A DNA stretch of 64,000 nt. It comes from Rhodococcus tukisamuensis NBRC 100609 (GTDB lineage: Bacteria; Actinomycetota; Actinomycetes; Mycobacteriales; Mycobacteriaceae). The position numbers were made by a program, and so were the translations under genes. Shown piece after piece: positions 27,010 through 38,055 of this stretch. The DNA lies in contig NZ_BCXG01000020.1 in assembly GCF_001894985.1 (NCBI RefSeq), positions 1 through 64,000 of the forward strand, in the 5' to 3' direction. The notes beneath the pieces are model-generated. The model worked only from the letters and a program-made list of their open reading frames with translations. It searched no databases and was not told the DNA's origin. How positions within the stretch are numbered: the stretch's first letter is position 1; every line of letters begins with the position of its first letter.

Positions 27010-30000
27010 TCAGACCGTCAGACAGTTCGACCCGAGCAGCGCCTTCAGGTCGCCCATCAGTGCGGACGACGGCTCCACCCGCAGGCTGTCGTCCAGCTTG
27101 AGCATGGTGATCCGGTCCCCACTGATCAGCCGCAGGTGGACGTCCGAGGTACCCGGGTGGCGGGTCAGCACCTGCTTGAGCGCCCCCACCTTCTCGGGTG
27201 TGCACAGCCGCGTCGGCAGGCTCACCGCGACCGGCTTCGCCACGCCGACCGCCGACAGGTCCGGAACCGCGAGGTCGTTGCCGATCAACGACATCCGGTC
27301 GTCCCGGATCGACACCCGCGCCTTGACCAACACGATGGAGTCCTCGGCGATGTCCATGCCGTACACCGCGTACGCCTGCGGGAAGAACAGCACCTCGATG
27401 CCGCCGATGAGGTCCTCCAGCTGGATGATGCACCACAGCTGGCCCTTCTTGTTCACCCGTCGGTCCACCGAGGCGACGATGCCGCCGATGGTCACCTGCG
27501 CGCCGTCCTTGACCTCGCCCTCGAGAATCGAGGCGATCGAGGTGTCGGACTGCTGCCGCAGGATGTGCTCGACCCCGTTGAGCGGGTGCCCGGAGACGTA
27601 GAGCCCCAACATCTCCCGCTCCAACGCCAGGCGGTGCTTGGTGTCCCACTCCTCGTCCGGGACCTTGATCGCGAACACCGAGGACAGTGACTCGTCCCCG
27701 CCGCCACCGGCATCCCCGAACAGGTCGAACTGACCGACCGCCTCGGCCTTCTTGGTGCCCAGCACCGAGTCGATGGCGTCGGTGTGGACCAGGAACAGGC
27801 CCTTGCGCGGGTGCCCGAGCGAGTCGAACGCACCGGACTTGATCAGGGACTCGGTGACCTTCTTGTTGCAGGCGATCACGTCGATCTTGTTGAGGTAGTC
27901 GGAGAAGTCGGTGTACTTCGACTTCTCGTTGCGCGCCTTGATGATCGAGGCCACCACGTTGGCACCCACGTTGCGCACCGCGCCCATGCCGAAGCGGATG
28001 TCACTGCCCACGGAGGCGAAGTTGACCGCGGACTCGTTGACGTCCGGCGGCATCACGGTGATGCCCATCTTCCGGCAGTCCGCGAGGTAGATCGCGGACT
28101 TGTCCTTGTCGTCGCCGACCGAGGTGAGCAGGCCGGCCATGTACTCGGCCGGGTAGTTGGCCTTGAGGTAGGCAGTCCAGTAGGAGACGAGTCCGTACCC
28201 GGCGGAGTGCGACTTGTTGAACGCGTAACCGGCAAACGGGAGCACGGTGTCCCACAGCGCCTTGATTGCCTTGGCGCCGAACCCGTTCTCCAGCATGCCC
28301 GCCTCGAAGCCCTCGAACTCGGCCTCGAGCACCGACTGCTTCTTCTTGCCCATGGCGCGGCGCAGGATGTCTGCTCGTCCGAGCGAGTAGCCGGCCACCT
28401 TCTGGGCCAGCTGCATGATCTGCTCCTGATAGATGATCAGGCCGTACGTCTCCGAGAGGATCTCCTTGAGGGGTTCCTCCAGCTCGGGGTGGATCGGGCT
28501 GACTTCCTCCAGGTTGTTCTTGCGCTTGGCGTAGGAGGTGTGCGCGTTCATGCCCATCGGGCCGGGACGGTACAGCGCGAGGGCGGCGACGATGTCGCCG
28601 AAGCCGGTCGGCTGCATCAGCTTCAGCAGCTCCCGCATGCCGCCGCCGTCGAGCTGGAACACGCCGAGCGTGTCCCCGCGCGAGAGCAGCTCGTAGGTGG
28701 CCGGGTCGTCCATCGGCAGCGAGTCCAGGTCCAGGTCGATGCCCCGGTTCGCCTTGATGTTCTCGAGCGCGTCGCCGATCACCGTGAGGTTCCGCAGGCC
28801 CAGGAAGTCCATCTTGAGCAGGCCGATGTCCTCACACGACGGGTAGTCCCAGCCGGTGATGATCGCGCCGTCCTGCGCGCGCTTCCAGACCGGGATCGCG
28901 TCGGTCAGCGGCTCGGAGGACATGATCACCGCGCAGGCATGCACGCCCGCGTTGCGGATCAGGCCCTCGAGGCCCTTGGCGGTCTGGTAGATCTTCGCGA
29001 TGTCCGGGTTGGAGTCGATCAGCGCCCGGACCTCGACGGCCTCCTTGTAGCGCTCGTGCTCCGGGTCGGTGATGCCGGACACCGAGATGTCCTTGGCCAT
29101 GATCGGCGGCGGCAGCGCCTTGGTGATCTGGTCCGCGATGGCAAACCCCGGCTGGCCGAACTGGACTCGGGCCGAGTCCTTGATCGCGGCCTTCGTCTTG
29201 ATGGTGCCGAACGTGATGACCTGCGCGACGCGGTCGCTGCCCCACTTCTCCGTGGCGTAGCGGACCATCTCGCCGCGGCGTCGATCGTCGAAGTCGATGT
29301 CGATGTCCGGCATCGAGACGCGCTCGGGGTTGAGGAACCGCTCGAACAGCAGCCCGTACGGGATCGGGTCGATGTTGGTGATGCCCATCGCGTAGGCGAC
29401 CAGCGAACCGGCGGCACTGCCACGGCCGGGGCCGACACGGATCCCGACCTCCTTGGCGTGGTTGATGAGGTCGCCGACCACCAGGAAGTAGGCCGGGAAA
29501 CCCATCTCGTTGATGACGTCGATCTCGTAGTCGGCCCGGTCCAGATACTCCTGCGGCGGGCCACCCGGGAAGCGGCGGTCGAGGCCTTCGAGCACCTCCT
29601 TGCGCAGCCAGCTGGCCTGGGTCTCGCCCTCCGGCACCGGGAAGATCGGCATCCGGTCGCGGTGCTTCCACACGTCGTCGTAGGGCTGGATGCGCTCGGC
29701 GATCAGCAGGGTCGAGTCGCAGGCACCGGGCACCTCGTCGTCCCAGATCGCGCGCATCTCCTCGGCAGACTTGAGGTAGTAACCGTCGCCGTCGAACTTG
29801 AACCGGGTGGGATCGCTGAGCGTCTTACCGGTCTGGATGCACAGCAGCGCCTCGTGGTTCTCCGCGGCGTCCTTGGTGACGTAGTGGCAGTCGTTGGTCG
29901 CCAGCGGGGGGATTCCCAACTGCTTGCCGATGTGCAGCAGACCCTCGCGGACCCGGCGCTCGATGGACAGCCCGTGGTCCATCAGTTCCAGGAAGAAGTT

Positions 30001-30552
30001 GTCCTTGCCCCAGATCTCCTGCCACTTGGCGGCGGCCTCGAGTGCCTCGCGGTCGTGGCCCAGACGCAGGCGGGTCTGCACCTCGCCGGAGGGGCAGCCG
30101 GTGGTGGCGATGATCCCCTCGTGGTGCTCGGCGATGATCTCCTCGTCCATCCGGGCCCACTTGCCGAGCTGGCCCTCGATCGAGGCCCGCGAGGACAGCT
30201 TGAACAGGTTCCGGACGCCGGTCGCGTTCTCCGCGACCATCGTCATGTGGGTGTAGGCGCCGCTACCGGAGACGTCGTCCGACTTCTGGCTGCGGTCGCC
30301 CCACAGCACACGCTTGGTGTTGAACCGCGACTCCGGCGCGATGTACGCCTCGATCCCGATGATCGGGGTGATGTCGTGCTTCTTGGCCTCGTTGTAGAAC
30401 TCGCTCGCCCCGAACATGTTGCCGTGGTCGGTCATGCCGACCGCGGTCATCCCGAGCCGCTGAGCCTCCTTGAACAACGGCGCGACCTTCGCCGCGCCGT
30501 CGAGCATCGAGTACTCGGTGTGATTGTGCAGGTGAACGAACGAGTCAGCCAC
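27010..30552 (-). CDS. dnaE1: DNA polymerase III alpha subunit (replicative)
   Basis: 1180 residues from GTG at 30552 with GGAGAGG upstream; the M. tuberculosis protein is of similar length. Replicative polymerase. An N-terminal PHP domain ([14 protein letters not shown] at about 7-20) keeps metal-binding histidines; in mycobacteria this domain gives proofreading. The polymerase active-site motif PDIDIDFDD lies near residue 414, with GRGSAAGS just before it. The C-terminal part has tandem helix-hairpin-helix ([11 protein letters not shown]) and an OB fold ([18 protein letters not shown]). It reads as dnaE1, not the error-prone dnaE2, from its length and intact PHP domain. Confidence 0.96.
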   Translation of the reverse strand: MADSFVHLHNHTEYSMLDGAAKVAPLFKEAQRLGMTAVGMTDHGNMFGASEFYNEAKKHDITPIIGIEAYIAPESRFNTKRVLWGDRSQKSDDVSGSGAYTHMTMVAENATGVRNLFKLSSRASIEGQLGKWARMDEEIIAEHHEGIIATTGCPSGEVQTRLRLGHDREALEAAAKWQEIWGKDNFFLELMDHGLSIERRVREGLLHIGKQLGIPPLATNDCHYVTKDAAENHEALLCIQTGKTLSDPTRFKFDGDGYYLKSAEEMRAIWDDEVPGACDSTLLIAERIQPYDDVWKHRDRMPIFPVPEGETQASWLRKEVLEGLDRRFPGGPPQEYLDRADYEIDVINEMGFPAYFLVVGDLINHAKEVGIRVGPGRGSAAGSLVAYAMGITNIDPIPYGLLFERFLNPERVSMPDIDIDFDDRRRGEMVRYATEKWGSDRVAQVITFGTIKTKAAIKDSARVQFGQPGFAIADQITKALPPPIMAKDISVSGITDPEHERYKEAVEVRALIDSNPDIAKIYQTAKGLEGLIRNAGVHACAVIMSSEPLTDAIPVWKRAQDGAIITGWDYPSCEDIGLLKMDFLGLRNLTVIGDALENIKANRGIDLDLDSLPMDDPATYELLSRGDTLGVFQLDGGGMRELLKLMQPTGFGDIVAALALYRPGPMGMNAHTSYAKRKNNLEEVSPIHPELEEPLKEILSETYGLIIYQEQIMQLAQKVAGYSLGRADILRRAMGKKKQSVLEAEFEGFEAGMLENGFGAKAIKALWDTVLPFAGYAFNKSHSAGYGLVSYWTAYLKANYPAEYMAGLLTSVGDDKDKSAIYLADCRKMGITVMPPDVNESAVNFASVGSDIRFGMGAVRNVGANVVASIIKARNEKSKYTDFSDYLNKIDVIACNKKVTESLIKSGAFDSLGHPRKGLFLVHTDAIDSVLGTKKAEAVGQFDLFGDAGGGGDESLSSVFAIKVPDEEWDTKHRLALEREMLGLYVSGHPLNGVEHILRQQSDTSIASILEGEVKDGAQVTIGGIVASVDRRVNKKGQLWCIIQLEDLIGGIEVLFFPQAYAVYGMDIAEDSIVLVKARVSIRDDRMSLIGNDLAVPDLSAVGVAKPVAVSLPTRLCTPEKVGALKQVLTRHPGTSDVHLRLISGDRITMLKLDDSLRVEPSSALMGDLKALLGSNCLTV

Positions 30553-30743
30553 GCGCGCCTCTCCGTGCTCGGGTCGCCTTCGATGTTCGTACGTGCCAGA
30601 CCAGGTGCGACCGGGGAATGACTGGAAGCGCTCTGAGTGTAGGCGTTCACCCCGACAGCTCCACCGCCCCCGCGCCGCGGTGTGAGCCAACCCTCGGCGT
30701 GGTGCTGCCCGACCACGCCAACCCGGTAGGCGATACTGGCCGG

Positions 30744-31820
30744 ATGGCCACCCCGGAGACCACCGACGCGACCGCGACGACCAGCCCCGAACCGCCGACG
30801 CGGCCCCGCCGGCGGCGCTGGCCCTGGGTGTTGGGCGTCCCCGTCGCGCTGGTCGCGACGACCGCGCTGGCCGTTGCCGTCAACCCGTGGCCCGGCACCC
30901 TCGCGGTGCGCTTCGTGTTCGACCGCGGCGCAGAGAAGGTGACCACCGCGCTCGAGAAGCACGCACCCGGCGGCGTCGACTCGCTCACCGACCAGCAGTA
31001 CCGCGGCGGCGACTCGGACGCCTTCCTGGACGTCTACCACCCCGACCGGGTCGCCGGCACCGCCGACGCGCTGCCCACCGTGATCTGGACCCACGGCGGC
31101 GCCTGGGTCTCCGGAGACAAGAGCAACTACGCCACCTACTACGAGCTGATCGCCTCGCAGGGCTTCACCGTGATCTCGCTCGGCTACTCGCTCGGACCTG
31201 GGCACACCTACCCGACCGCGGTGAACCAGCTCAACGACGCGCACGCCTACGTGGTCGCCAACGCAGAGCGGCTGCACGTCGACCCGAACCGGATCGTGCT
31301 GGCCGGGGACTCCGCGGGAGCGCAGCTGTCGAGCCAGCTCGCCACCCTGGTCACCAACCCGGACTACGCCCGCGACCTCGGCATCACCCCGTCGCTGCGG
31401 CCGGAGCAGCTGCGCGGCGTGGTCCTCAACTGCGGCATCTACGACGTGAACCGGATGGTCGGCGGGTCGGGCATCGTCGGCTGGGGAGCCGACGAGTCGA
31501 TCTGGGCGTACACCGGGACCAAGGACTTCGCGGGCTCGACCGCCGTGCAGCAGATGTCGACGCTGCACCACGTCTCCGACCGGTTCCCGCCCGCGTACAT
31601 CGCCGGTGGAAACGGCGACCCGCTGACCGACAAGCAGTCCAAGCCGCTGGCCGAGAAGCTGGGCGGTCTCGGCGTCGACGTCACCACGGTGTTCTACCCG
31701 GCCGACCACGAGCCGGCGCTGCCGCACGAGTACCAGTTCGATCTGGACAACGAGGACGGCACGCGCGCGCTCGAGCGAACCGTCGAGTTCCTGAAGGCGC
31801 ACACCGCGCCCCAGCTGTAG
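30744..31820 (+). CDS. membrane-anchored alpha/beta hydrolase (HSL/esterase type), copy 1
   Basis: 358 residues from ATG at 30744; GATACT ends 6 nt upstream (leaderless geometry). An N-terminal cytoplasmic Arg-rich stretch and one membrane span ([17 protein letters not shown]) precede an alpha/beta hydrolase domain. The oxyanion motif is WTHGGAW, the nucleophile elbow GDSAGAQ, with a candidate Asp in GNGDPLTD and a His in [10 protein letters not shown]. It should hydrolyse short acyl esters at the outer face of the membrane. The next gene is a close paralogue. Confidence 0.88.
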   Translation: MATPETTDATATTSPEPPTRPRRRRWPWVLGVPVALVATTALAVAVNPWPGTLAVRFVFDRGAEKVTTALEKHAPGGVDSLTDQQYRGGDSDAFLDVYHPDRVAGTADALPTVIWTHGGAWVSGDKSNYATYYELIASQGFTVISLGYSLGPGHTYPTAVNQLNDAHAYVVANAERLHVDPNRIVLAGDSAGAQLSSQLATLVTNPDYARDLGITPSLRPEQLRGVVLNCGIYDVNRMVGGSGIVGWGADESIWAYTGTKDFAGSTAVQQMSTLHHVSDRFPPAYIAGGNGDPLTDKQSKPLAEKLGGLGVDVTTVFYPADHEPALPHEYQFDLDNEDGTRALERTVEFLKAHTAPQL

Positions 31821-31978
31821 TTCCCGGGCAGGTTGCGCACAGCGTGGGATCGGCGGCAGGAAGCCCATCGACCGCGTCGGTGTCCACAGCGCGGGTACCC
31901 CACCCAGCCCCGACCGAGCGAGACTGTCCGCGCGGCCGCCGAACGGCGTGACACCGCGGACGGACGGAAGGAACCACC

Positions 31979-33028
31979 ATGACCGATGCCGGCGACAACT
32001 CGAGGGCGCCGCGCGCCCGTGCGCGACGGCGGCGGCTCGCGTTGTTCGGGCTCGCCGTCCCCGTGGTGACCGCGGCGGCAGGCGTGATGGTCGCCCGCAC
32101 CACCCCGCGGCCGGTCACCAAGGCGGTGCGCTGGGCCTTCGAGTTGGACGCTGCGCGCGTCACCGCGGCGCTCGGCGCGCACGAGCCCGCTGGGGTCGCC
32201 CGCGTCACGGACCAGCAGTACCGGGACGGTGACCCCGATGCCCGACTCGACGTCTACCTCCCCGAGTCGGCGGCGGGCCCGCTGCCGACGGTGATCTGGA
32301 CCCACGGCGGCGGCTGGATCTCCTGCCACAAGACCGACTTCGCGCCCTACTACCGGCTGCTCGCGGCCGCCGGCTTCACCGTGGTCTCGCTCGACTACTC
32401 ACTCGGCCCCGAGCAGACCTACCCCACCCCCGTGCACCAGCTCAACGACGCGCACGCCTACCTGGTCGCGAACGCCGAACGGCTGCACGTGGACCCGACT
32501 CGGATCGTGTTGGCGGGCGACTCGGCCGGGGCCCAGCTCTCGAGCCAGCTCGCGGCGCTGATCACCAACCCGGACTACGCCCGCGAGGTCGGGGTCACCC
32601 CCGCGCTGCGCCCCGACCAGCTGCGCGGCGTCGTGCTCAACTGCGGTGTCTACGACATGACGAAGGTGGTCGGCGGGCCGGGAATCCTCGCACGGGCCAT
32701 GGACCAGTTGGCGTGGTCGTACATCGGCACCAAGGACTTGCGCGACTCGGCCGCCGTGGCGCAGATGTCCACGATCCGGCACGTGACCGCGCAGTTCCCG
32801 CCGACCTACGTCAGCGGGGGCAACGCCGACCCGCTCACCGACTCCCAGTCGGTGCCGCTCGCCGAGACGCTGCGCGGGCTCGGGGTGGACGTCACCACCG
32901 TCTTCTACCCGGACGACCACAAGCCGGCGCTCGGGCACGAATACCAGTTCAAGCTCGACAACGAGGACGGCAGGTGGGCGTTGGAGCGGACCATCGAGTT
33001 CCTGCGCAAGCACACCGAACAAAACTGA
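31979..33028 (+). CDS. membrane-anchored alpha/beta hydrolase (HSL/esterase type), copy 2
   Basis: 349 residues, ATG at 31979 with GGAAGGA upstream. It is paralogous to the preceding gene over its whole length: one membrane span (LFGLAVPVVTAAAGVMV), WTHGGGW, GDSAGAQ, GNADPLTD and DDHKPALGHE. Tandem duplication is clear. Copy 2 has its own Shine-Dalgarno whereas copy 1 looks leaderless, so the two may be expressed differently. Substrates unknown. Confidence 0.88.
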   Translation: MTDAGDNSRAPRARARRRRLALFGLAVPVVTAAAGVMVARTTPRPVTKAVRWAFELDAARVTAALGAHEPAGVARVTDQQYRDGDPDARLDVYLPESAAGPLPTVIWTHGGGWISCHKTDFAPYYRLLAAAGFTVVSLDYSLGPEQTYPTPVHQLNDAHAYLVANAERLHVDPTRIVLAGDSAGAQLSSQLAALITNPDYAREVGVTPALRPDQLRGVVLNCGVYDMTKVVGGPGILARAMDQLAWSYIGTKDLRDSAAVAQMSTIRHVTAQFPPTYVSGGNADPLTDSQSVPLAETLRGLGVDVTTVFYPDDHKPALGHEYQFKLDNEDGRWALERTIEFLRKHTEQN

Positions 33029-33044
33029 CCGGGCAGGGAAGTTC

Positions 33045-33713
33045 TCACCGGCGGGGCACCTCGCCGTCGTCCGGGCCCGGGGCCACGGTCTCGGTCTGCC
33101 CGGGCAGCAGCGGGACCACGGCAAAGCGGCCGAAGACGGCGTCCGCGGGCAGCGCCTCGACGGACCGCACCCCCGGGGTGGCCGCGAGCGCCCGCAGCGA
33201 CGCGGGGTCGCCACGCACGGTCAGTCCGACCACACAGGCACAGTCGGCGGACAGCCGCGCCGCGGAGACCGCGTCGATCTGGGCCTGCCGGTCCCATTCG
33301 CCGGCGCTGCCCTGCATCCGGCCGGCCGCCACGGCCGCGGCACGGGCCGCGGACCGCTCGCCGGCGACCCCGACCACGACCAGCGGGGTCTGGACCCGGT
33401 CCAGCGGGACCCGGAACAGCAGTTCCGATACCCGCACCCCGGCCGCCAGCCGGTAGGCGTCGGGTGCCGTGCGTTCGGTCGTCAACGACACCAGCGCCCA
33501 GTGCTCGGCGGTGGCGGTGCCCGTGTCCAGGTCTGCGAGGCCGGCCGCGGCCCGGTCCAGGTACTGCGCCACCGGCTCGCCGGAGTCCGGGCCGAGCCGG
33601 TCCGTGGCGACGGGCGGGCGTTGTGGCGGGTTCAGCACGCCCAGCACCACCACGAGCGCCACCAGCGCAAGGACGCAGCCGGCGGTCGCCGCCGACCGCG
33701 TCCGGTCACGCAC
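33045..33713 (-). CDS. single-span membrane protein, unknown, last gene of lspA-rluD operon
   Basis: 222 residues from GTG at 33713, overlapping the rluD stop by 8 bp. One N-terminal membrane span ([16 protein letters not shown]), the remainder presumably extracytoplasmic with two cysteines (SADCACVVG). I recognise no domain. The C-terminal domain ([22 protein letters not shown]) is ACT-like in style but this is not firm. Co-translation with rluD and lspA suggests an envelope role. Confidence 0.75.
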   Translation of the reverse strand: MRDRTRSAATAGCVLALVALVVVLGVLNPPQRPPVATDRLGPDSGEPVAQYLDRAAAGLADLDTGTATAEHWALVSLTTERTAPDAYRLAAGVRVSELLFRVPLDRVQTPLVVVGVAGERSAARAAAVAAGRMQGSAGEWDRQAQIDAVSAARLSADCACVVGLTVRGDPASLRALAATPGVRSVEALPADAVFGRFAVVPLLPGQTETVAPGPDDGEVPRR

Positions 33714-34632
33714 TCCGCAGTACTTCGAGGGCGTGCTGGAGGTCCTTCGGGTACTCGCTGGTGATCTCGATCCAGCGGCCGTCCGCCGGGTGCGCGAAGC
33801 CGAGCTGCCGGGCGTGCAGCCACTGCCGCTCGAGACCGAGCCGCTCCGCGAGCCGCGGGTCGGCGCCGTAGGTCAGGTCCCCGCAGCAGGGATGACGCAG
33901 CGCCGCGAAGTGCACCCGGATCTGGTGGGTGCGGCCGGTCTCGAGGTGGACGTCGAGCAGGCTGGCCGCCTGGAACGCCTCCACCGTGTCGTAGTGCGTG
34001 ACGCTGGGCTTGCCGTCCGCGGTGACCGCGAACTTCCAGTCGTTGCTGCGGTGCCTGCCGATCGGCGCGTCGATGGTGCCGCTGCTCGGGTCCGGATGAC
34101 CCTGGACCAGGGCGTGGTACCGCTTGTCGATGGTGCGCTGCTTGAACGCCCGCTTGAGCACCGTGTACGCCCGCTCACTGGTCGCCACCACCATCACCCC
34201 GGAGGTGCCGACGTCGAGCCGGTGCACGATGCCCTGACGCTCGTGCGCACCGGAGGTGGAGATGCGGTACCCGGCCGCGGCCAGTCCGCCGACCACGGTG
34301 GGCCCCGTCCAGCCGACGCTCGCGTGCGCGGCGACACCGACCGGCTTGTCCACCGCGACGATGTCGTCGTCGGCGTACAGGATGTTCATGCCCTCCACCG
34401 GCTGGGCCTCGACGGTCAGCGGGCGTGCCGGCTCCGGCAGCTCCACCTCCAGCCAGGCACCCGACGGCAGCCGGTCGGACTTCCCGACCGCCGAGCCGTC
34501 GATCAGCACCGCGCCCTCGTCGGTGAGAGCCGCCACCGCGGTCCGGGACAGTCCGAGCAGCCGGGCCAGACCGGCGTCGACCCGCATGCCCTCCAACCCG
34601 TCGGGCACCGGCATCGATCGTGTCTCGCGCAT
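33706..34632 (-). CDS. rluD: 23S rRNA pseudouridine synthase, RluA/RluD family
   Basis: 308 residues. An S4 RNA-binding domain at the N-terminus ([23 protein letters not shown]) is followed by the RluA-type catalytic domain. The catalytic Asp is in [11 protein letters not shown], with [17 protein letters not shown] and [11 protein letters not shown] as further family motifs. It converts uridines of 23S rRNA to pseudouridine. The ATG at 34632 shares one base with the lspA stop (TGATG). The lspA-rluD order is the usual one in bacteria. Confidence 0.92.
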   Translation of the reverse strand: MRETRSMPVPDGLEGMRVDAGLARLLGLSRTAVAALTDEGAVLIDGSAVGKSDRLPSGAWLEVELPEPARPLTVEAQPVEGMNILYADDDIVAVDKPVGVAAHASVGWTGPTVVGGLAAAGYRISTSGAHERQGIVHRLDVGTSGVMVVATSERAYTVLKRAFKQRTIDKRYHALVQGHPDPSSGTIDAPIGRHRSNDWKFAVTADGKPSVTHYDTVEAFQAASLLDVHLETGRTHQIRVHFAALRHPCCGDLTYGADPRLAERLGLERQWLHARQLGFAHPADGRWIEITSEYPKDLQHALEVLRSA

Positions 34633-35249
34633 CAAGAATTCCCCTCGGGTGCGTCGGCGGCGCTGCCGTCCGACGCGTTGGTGTGTGCCGTGTCGTCGCC
34701 ACGGGTGCCGTCCGGGTTCAGCCCGAACAGCGTGAGCGCGACCAACAGGATCGCGCCGCAGACGATCGCCGAGTCGGCGACGTTGAACACCGGCCACCAG
34801 CCCACCGACACGAAGTCGACGACGTGGCCCTGCAGCGGTCCGGGCGCCCGGAACAGCCGGTCGATCAGGTTGCCCAGCGCACCGCCGAGCACCAGGCCCA
34901 GGCCCAGCGCCCACCACGGCGACCGCATGGTCCGGCCGATCTTGACGACGCCGACCACCACGCCGATCGCCACCAGGGTCAGCAGCCAGGTCATCCCGGT
35001 GGCCATCGAGAAGGCCGCACCGGGGTTGCGGATCAGGGTCAGTCGCACCACGTCGCCGACCACCTCGATCGGGTCGCCGGGATCGATGAACCGCACCGCG
35101 ATGACCTTGGTCACCAGGTCCAGCACCAGGATCGTCGCGGCGATCGCCACCAGCATCCGCATCCGCAGCGGCGCCTGCGCGGCAGCTACTCCCCCCGCCG
35201 CTTCGCTCGCCCCGGCCCCGGGGTCCTCCGCTTTTTCCGCTCTACTCAC
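34632..35249 (-). CDS. lspA: lipoprotein signal peptidase (signal peptidase II)
   Basis: 205 residues from GTG at 35249. Four-span aspartic protease that cuts prolipoproteins before the lipidated cysteine. Catalytic aspartates lie in GNLIDRLFR and FNVADSAI, with the conserved RNPGAAFS loop. The N-terminal 30 residues ([14 protein letters not shown]) are a cytoplasmic extension and the C-terminus is a hydrophilic tail. It serves the three lipoproteins encoded within the next 3 kb. It is the first gene of the lspA-rluD operon and is divergent from a lipoprotein gene 65 bp away. Confidence 0.93.
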   Translation of the reverse strand: MSRAEKAEDPGAGASEAAGGVAAAQAPLRMRMLVAIAATILVLDLVTKVIAVRFIDPGDPIEVVGDVVRLTLIRNPGAAFSMATGMTWLLTLVAIGVVVGVVKIGRTMRSPWWALGLGLVLGGALGNLIDRLFRAPGPLQGHVVDFVSVGWWPVFNVADSAIVCGAILLVALTLFGLNPDGTRGDDTAHTNASDGSAADAPEGNS

Positions 35250-35314
35250 ACCGCCATCATCCCTTACCGCGGCATCCGCGGCCGCATCCCACCCGCCGTC
35301 GCTAACCTGGTCGG

Positions 35315-36277
35315 GTGCCTGTGTTCTGTATTCGGTCCAGCCCCTCCCCCGTCGTGGCGGTCCGCACTGCCCTGGTCGCCGCGACCCTCACCGTGGTGGC
35401 CTTCGTCTCCGCGTGTGGAAGTGGCGAGGACCCGGCACCCGCGGTCATCGCCCAGTCCACCACCAAGGAGACCACCGTGCCGGTCTCCGCGATCACGACG
35501 TCGGTGCTCGACGCGGGCGCGGAGCCGCGGCAGAAGGTGACGTTCCACCCGCGCCCCGACGCCGACCAGCACGCCCGGCTGGTGACCAGTTCGACTGTGT
35601 ACCAACAGATCGACGCGCAGCCGCAGCAGGACTTCTCCACCCCTGCGGTCACCACCGACCTGACCGCACGGGTGCCGGGTGGCCAGACCGACCCGGCCTT
35701 CTCGGTGGACCTGACGCTCGGCGAGATGACCGCCCCGGACCCCCGGCTCGAGGACGCACTGCGCGCCAGCGAGGGTTCGAAGGCCGGACTGACCATGCAG
35801 CCGTCGGGAGCGATCACCGCCCTCCGGCTCACCCCCGCACCGGACTCGCGGGACATCGCCCGCTCCGCGATCGAACAGGCCTTCTACCAGGCCGTGTACC
35901 GCACGGTGGCCTTCCCGGACGCGGAGATCGGCGTCGGCGCGGTGTGGACCATGCAGCAGCAGGTGATGAGCGGCATCGCACTGAACCAGACCACCACGGC
36001 CACCCTCCGCGAACGGGTCGGCGACCGGCTGACCGTGGACCTCTCGGTCAACCAGACCCCGAACTCGACGGTGTGGGACCTGCCCGGGGAGGCCGGCGCC
36101 CTCAATGTCGACACCTATTCGATGGCGGGCACCGGCACCCTCGTGCTCGACCTCGGCGTCCCGCTGCCGGTCGACGGCACCGTGACCGTCGGAGGCGAGC
36201 AGACCTACAGCGACCCGAACAGCAGCACACGGCTCCGGCAGAGCACCACCAGCACGGTCACGTGGTCGGCGCCGTGA
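35315..36277 (+). CDS. lipoprotein, unknown function (DUF6263-like)
   Basis: 320 residues from GTG at 35315; TAACCT ends 6 nt upstream (leaderless geometry). The signal sequence ends with a lipobox (VSACG). The mature protein is Thr/Gln-rich with a beta-rich pattern and a pair of NQTTT/NQTPN segments. It is reminiscent of DUF6263-type lipoproteins. Its stop overlaps the next lipoprotein's GTG (GTGA), so the two are made together. Confidence 0.8.
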   Translation: MPVFCIRSSPSPVVAVRTALVAATLTVVAFVSACGSGEDPAPAVIAQSTTKETTVPVSAITTSVLDAGAEPRQKVTFHPRPDADQHARLVTSSTVYQQIDAQPQQDFSTPAVTTDLTARVPGGQTDPAFSVDLTLGEMTAPDPRLEDALRASEGSKAGLTMQPSGAITALRLTPAPDSRDIARSAIEQAFYQAVYRTVAFPDAEIGVGAVWTMQQQVMSGIALNQTTTATLRERVGDRLTVDLSVNQTPNSTVWDLPGEAGALNVDTYSMAGTGTLVLDLGVPLPVDGTVTVGGEQTYSDPNSSTRLRQSTTSTVTWSAP

Positions 36278-37035
36278 CGCCGCGCGGACCCGTCCTCGTC
36301 GCGGCACTGTCGGCGGCGGCGGTACTGCTGACCGGCTGCGGCACCTCCCCGGGTGGCGCGGCATCTGGCGCTGAGGCGTCGCTGGCGCCGCTGCCCGCGC
36401 CCGTCGCCGCACCCCCGAACCCCGGAGCGGCGCCGATCACCGACGAGGCCAGGCTGCAGGCGGCGCTGCTGACCACCGGCCAGCTACCGGCCGGTTTCGC
36501 CGTCCTGCCGGACCCGGTGCGGGACCTCGGCCTGCCCCCGCTGCCCGAAGACACTGCCGCCGGATCGGAAACGGACCGGTCGAGCACCGATCCGCAGGTC
36601 TGCGCCGGGGTGCTGCGCGAGGTGGCGGACCAGTCACCGGGCGCGACGACTCGGGCCGCGTCGCGGTTCAGCGGACCCGACTTCGCGAGCATCGACACCG
36701 ACGCCGCCAGCTACGCGGGCGACGGCGCCGCCCAGGCCTTCGCCCACCTGCAGTCGACGCTGGCCTCCTGCGCCGAGTACCGCGGCACCGACGCCGACGG
36801 CATCGCCGTGCAGTACCGGCTCGGCGGGCTCGAGCAGCCTTCCGTGGGCGACGCGTCCACCGCGGTCCGGCTGGTCACCACCAGCGAGGGCTTCACGATG
36901 ATCTCGGACGTGGTGGTCGCCGTGGTCGGCCCCACGGTGGTGCAGGTGGCCGCCACCGGTCAGCAGCCGGTCGAGCCCGAGGTACTGGCGGGGCTGGCCG
37001 CGGCCGCGGTCAACCGGCTGCGCGCCGGGGTCTAG
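36274..37035 (+). CDS. lipoprotein, sensor-domain-like, unknown
   Basis: 253 residues from GTG at 36274 in a GTGA overlap with the previous gene. The lipobox is LLTGC. A Pro/Ala-rich linker is followed by a PknH-type sensor-domain-like fold (LLTTGQLPAGFAVLPDP, two conserved Cys in QVCAGV and SCAEYRG, and a VVVAVVGPTVVQV strand). In actinobacteria this fold occurs free or in extracytoplasmic kinase sensors. Its ligand is unknown. Confidence 0.8.
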   Translation: MTPRGPVLVAALSAAAVLLTGCGTSPGGAASGAEASLAPLPAPVAAPPNPGAAPITDEARLQAALLTTGQLPAGFAVLPDPVRDLGLPPLPEDTAAGSETDRSSTDPQVCAGVLREVADQSPGATTRAASRFSGPDFASIDTDAASYAGDGAAQAFAHLQSTLASCAEYRGTDADGIAVQYRLGGLEQPSVGDASTAVRLVTTSEGFTMISDVVVAVVGPTVVQVAATGQQPVEPEVLAGLAAAAVNRLRAGV

Positions 37036-37395
37036 AGCCCCGGACGGCCGCGCCGCGCGCCCAACGCTGCGATCGGGGACCCGTCTCCCGTCACAGGCGC
37101 GCAGCAGTCCACCGGCTCCGCGGACAGCTCGGTCGAGGTTCCGGCCGGGGCGAGGTGCAGGGCGGCACGCAGCGCGGCGACGGACGGGGCACCGTCGATG
37201 CCGCCGCCGGGTGCCCGGTACAGGCGGCACGACACGCTCGGCGCCGAACCGGGCTCGGGGCAGCTCGCAGGTGATGACGAGCTCGGTGATCGATTGCTGC
37301 ATCCGCTGCAGGTCGGCGATCTTGTCGGCGAGCTGCGTCAGCTCGGCCTCGGCCAGCTCGCGGGCGACCTGGCAGTCGTCGGGTCCGCCGCGGCG
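37032..37395 (-). pseudogene. MerR-family regulator C-terminal remnant, frameshifted
   Basis: The minus strand encodes a MerR dimerisation helix (DDCQVARELAEAELTQLADK then IADLQRMQQSITELVITCELP). It then continues one frame over as SVSCRLYRAPGGG and ends at the stop near 37032. The break lies at a run of four G (37257-37260 on the plus strand). Removing one base restores CELPEPGSAPS. The DNA-binding half is absent; upstream lies the terminator at 37419. The 440 bp between the lipoprotein genes hold nothing else I can support. Confidence 0.6.
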
Positions 37396-37418
37396 ACTAC
37401 GGGGGACCCTCCGGACGG

Positions 37419-37456
37419 CCGAATGCCGGCACCCCGTGCGGGGTGCCGGCATTCGG
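37419..37456 (-). terminator. hairpin terminator
   Basis: Perfect 17-bp stem (37419-37435 with 37440-37456) and a 4-nt loop, just beyond the end of the minus-strand lipoprotein gene. Confidence 0.8.
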
Positions 37457-37477
37457 TTGTCGCTACTGGCGCCGGCG

Positions 37478-37969
37478 TCAGACGCAGGCAGGCGAGGTCA
37501 GGCTCGCGAGCTTGACGATGTTGCAGGCGTACTCCTTGGACAGCTTCCACTGGCCGTTCTCGACCACGAAGCCGGCGGTGCCCGGGTTGACCTGGCCTCC
37601 GATGTCCATGTTGACGGTCGCGGTCAGGGTGCCATCGCCGTTGTCGAGGATCGGGTCCACGACGGTGACCTTGGCGTTCGCGGCGGTCGCGGCCGCGGCG
37701 ACCTGGCCGAACAGTCCGGGATCGGACTCGCCGTCCTGCACGAGGGTGACCTTCACGGCCTCCGGGGTGGCCGGGTCGAGGCCCTTGACCAGCATGGCGT
37801 TCAGCTCGGCGGCGGTGGGCGCCGGCGGGAAGGCATCGTCGACCGCGGTGGTGGTGGTGGCCGCGGCCTTGGTCGACGTCTTGGGGGTGTCTCCACCGTC
37901 AGAGCTGCACGCGCCCAGGGTGAGTGCGGCCGCGACGGCGACACCGGCAACGAGGGTCTTGCGGAGCAT
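37478..37969 (-). CDS. lipoprotein of low-molecular-weight antigen (MTB12-like) type
   Basis: 163 residues from ATG at 37969 (MLRKTLVAGVAVAAALTLGAC, lipobox LGAC), with AAAAGGA about 15 nt upstream. A Thr-rich linker is followed by a small alpha/beta domain (LNAMLVKGLDP, DNGDGTLTATV, VVENGQWKLSKEYACNIV) typical of Mycobacterium low-molecular-weight antigen MTB12-like proteins. Two cysteines (C-N and PACV at the end) may pair. The function is unknown. It is monocistronic, with a strong terminator. Confidence 0.83.
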   Translation of the reverse strand: MLRKTLVAGVAVAAALTLGACSSDGGDTPKTSTKAAATTTTAVDDAFPPAPTAAELNAMLVKGLDPATPEAVKVTLVQDGESDPGLFGQVAAAATAANAKVTVVDPILDNGDGTLTATVNMDIGGQVNPGTAGFVVENGQWKLSKEYACNIVKLASLTSPACV

Positions 37970-38055
37970 CAATTGCTTGTCCTTTTCATCAGTTGAACAC
38001 TTCACCTGTCACGATAGTTAACAGGAACAAAATAAGGGGTTCCTAAACGACGGCC

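Noticed and set aside
27784-30621. 945-codon open frame on the plus strand
   Set aside because: It is the antisense shadow of dnaE1 with Val/Arg/Asp-rich composition and no domain.
33469-36270. Plus-strand open frame running into the second lipoprotein
   Set aside because: Only the part from 36274 has a start, lipobox and family-like sequence; the upstream part is shadow of rluD and lspA.
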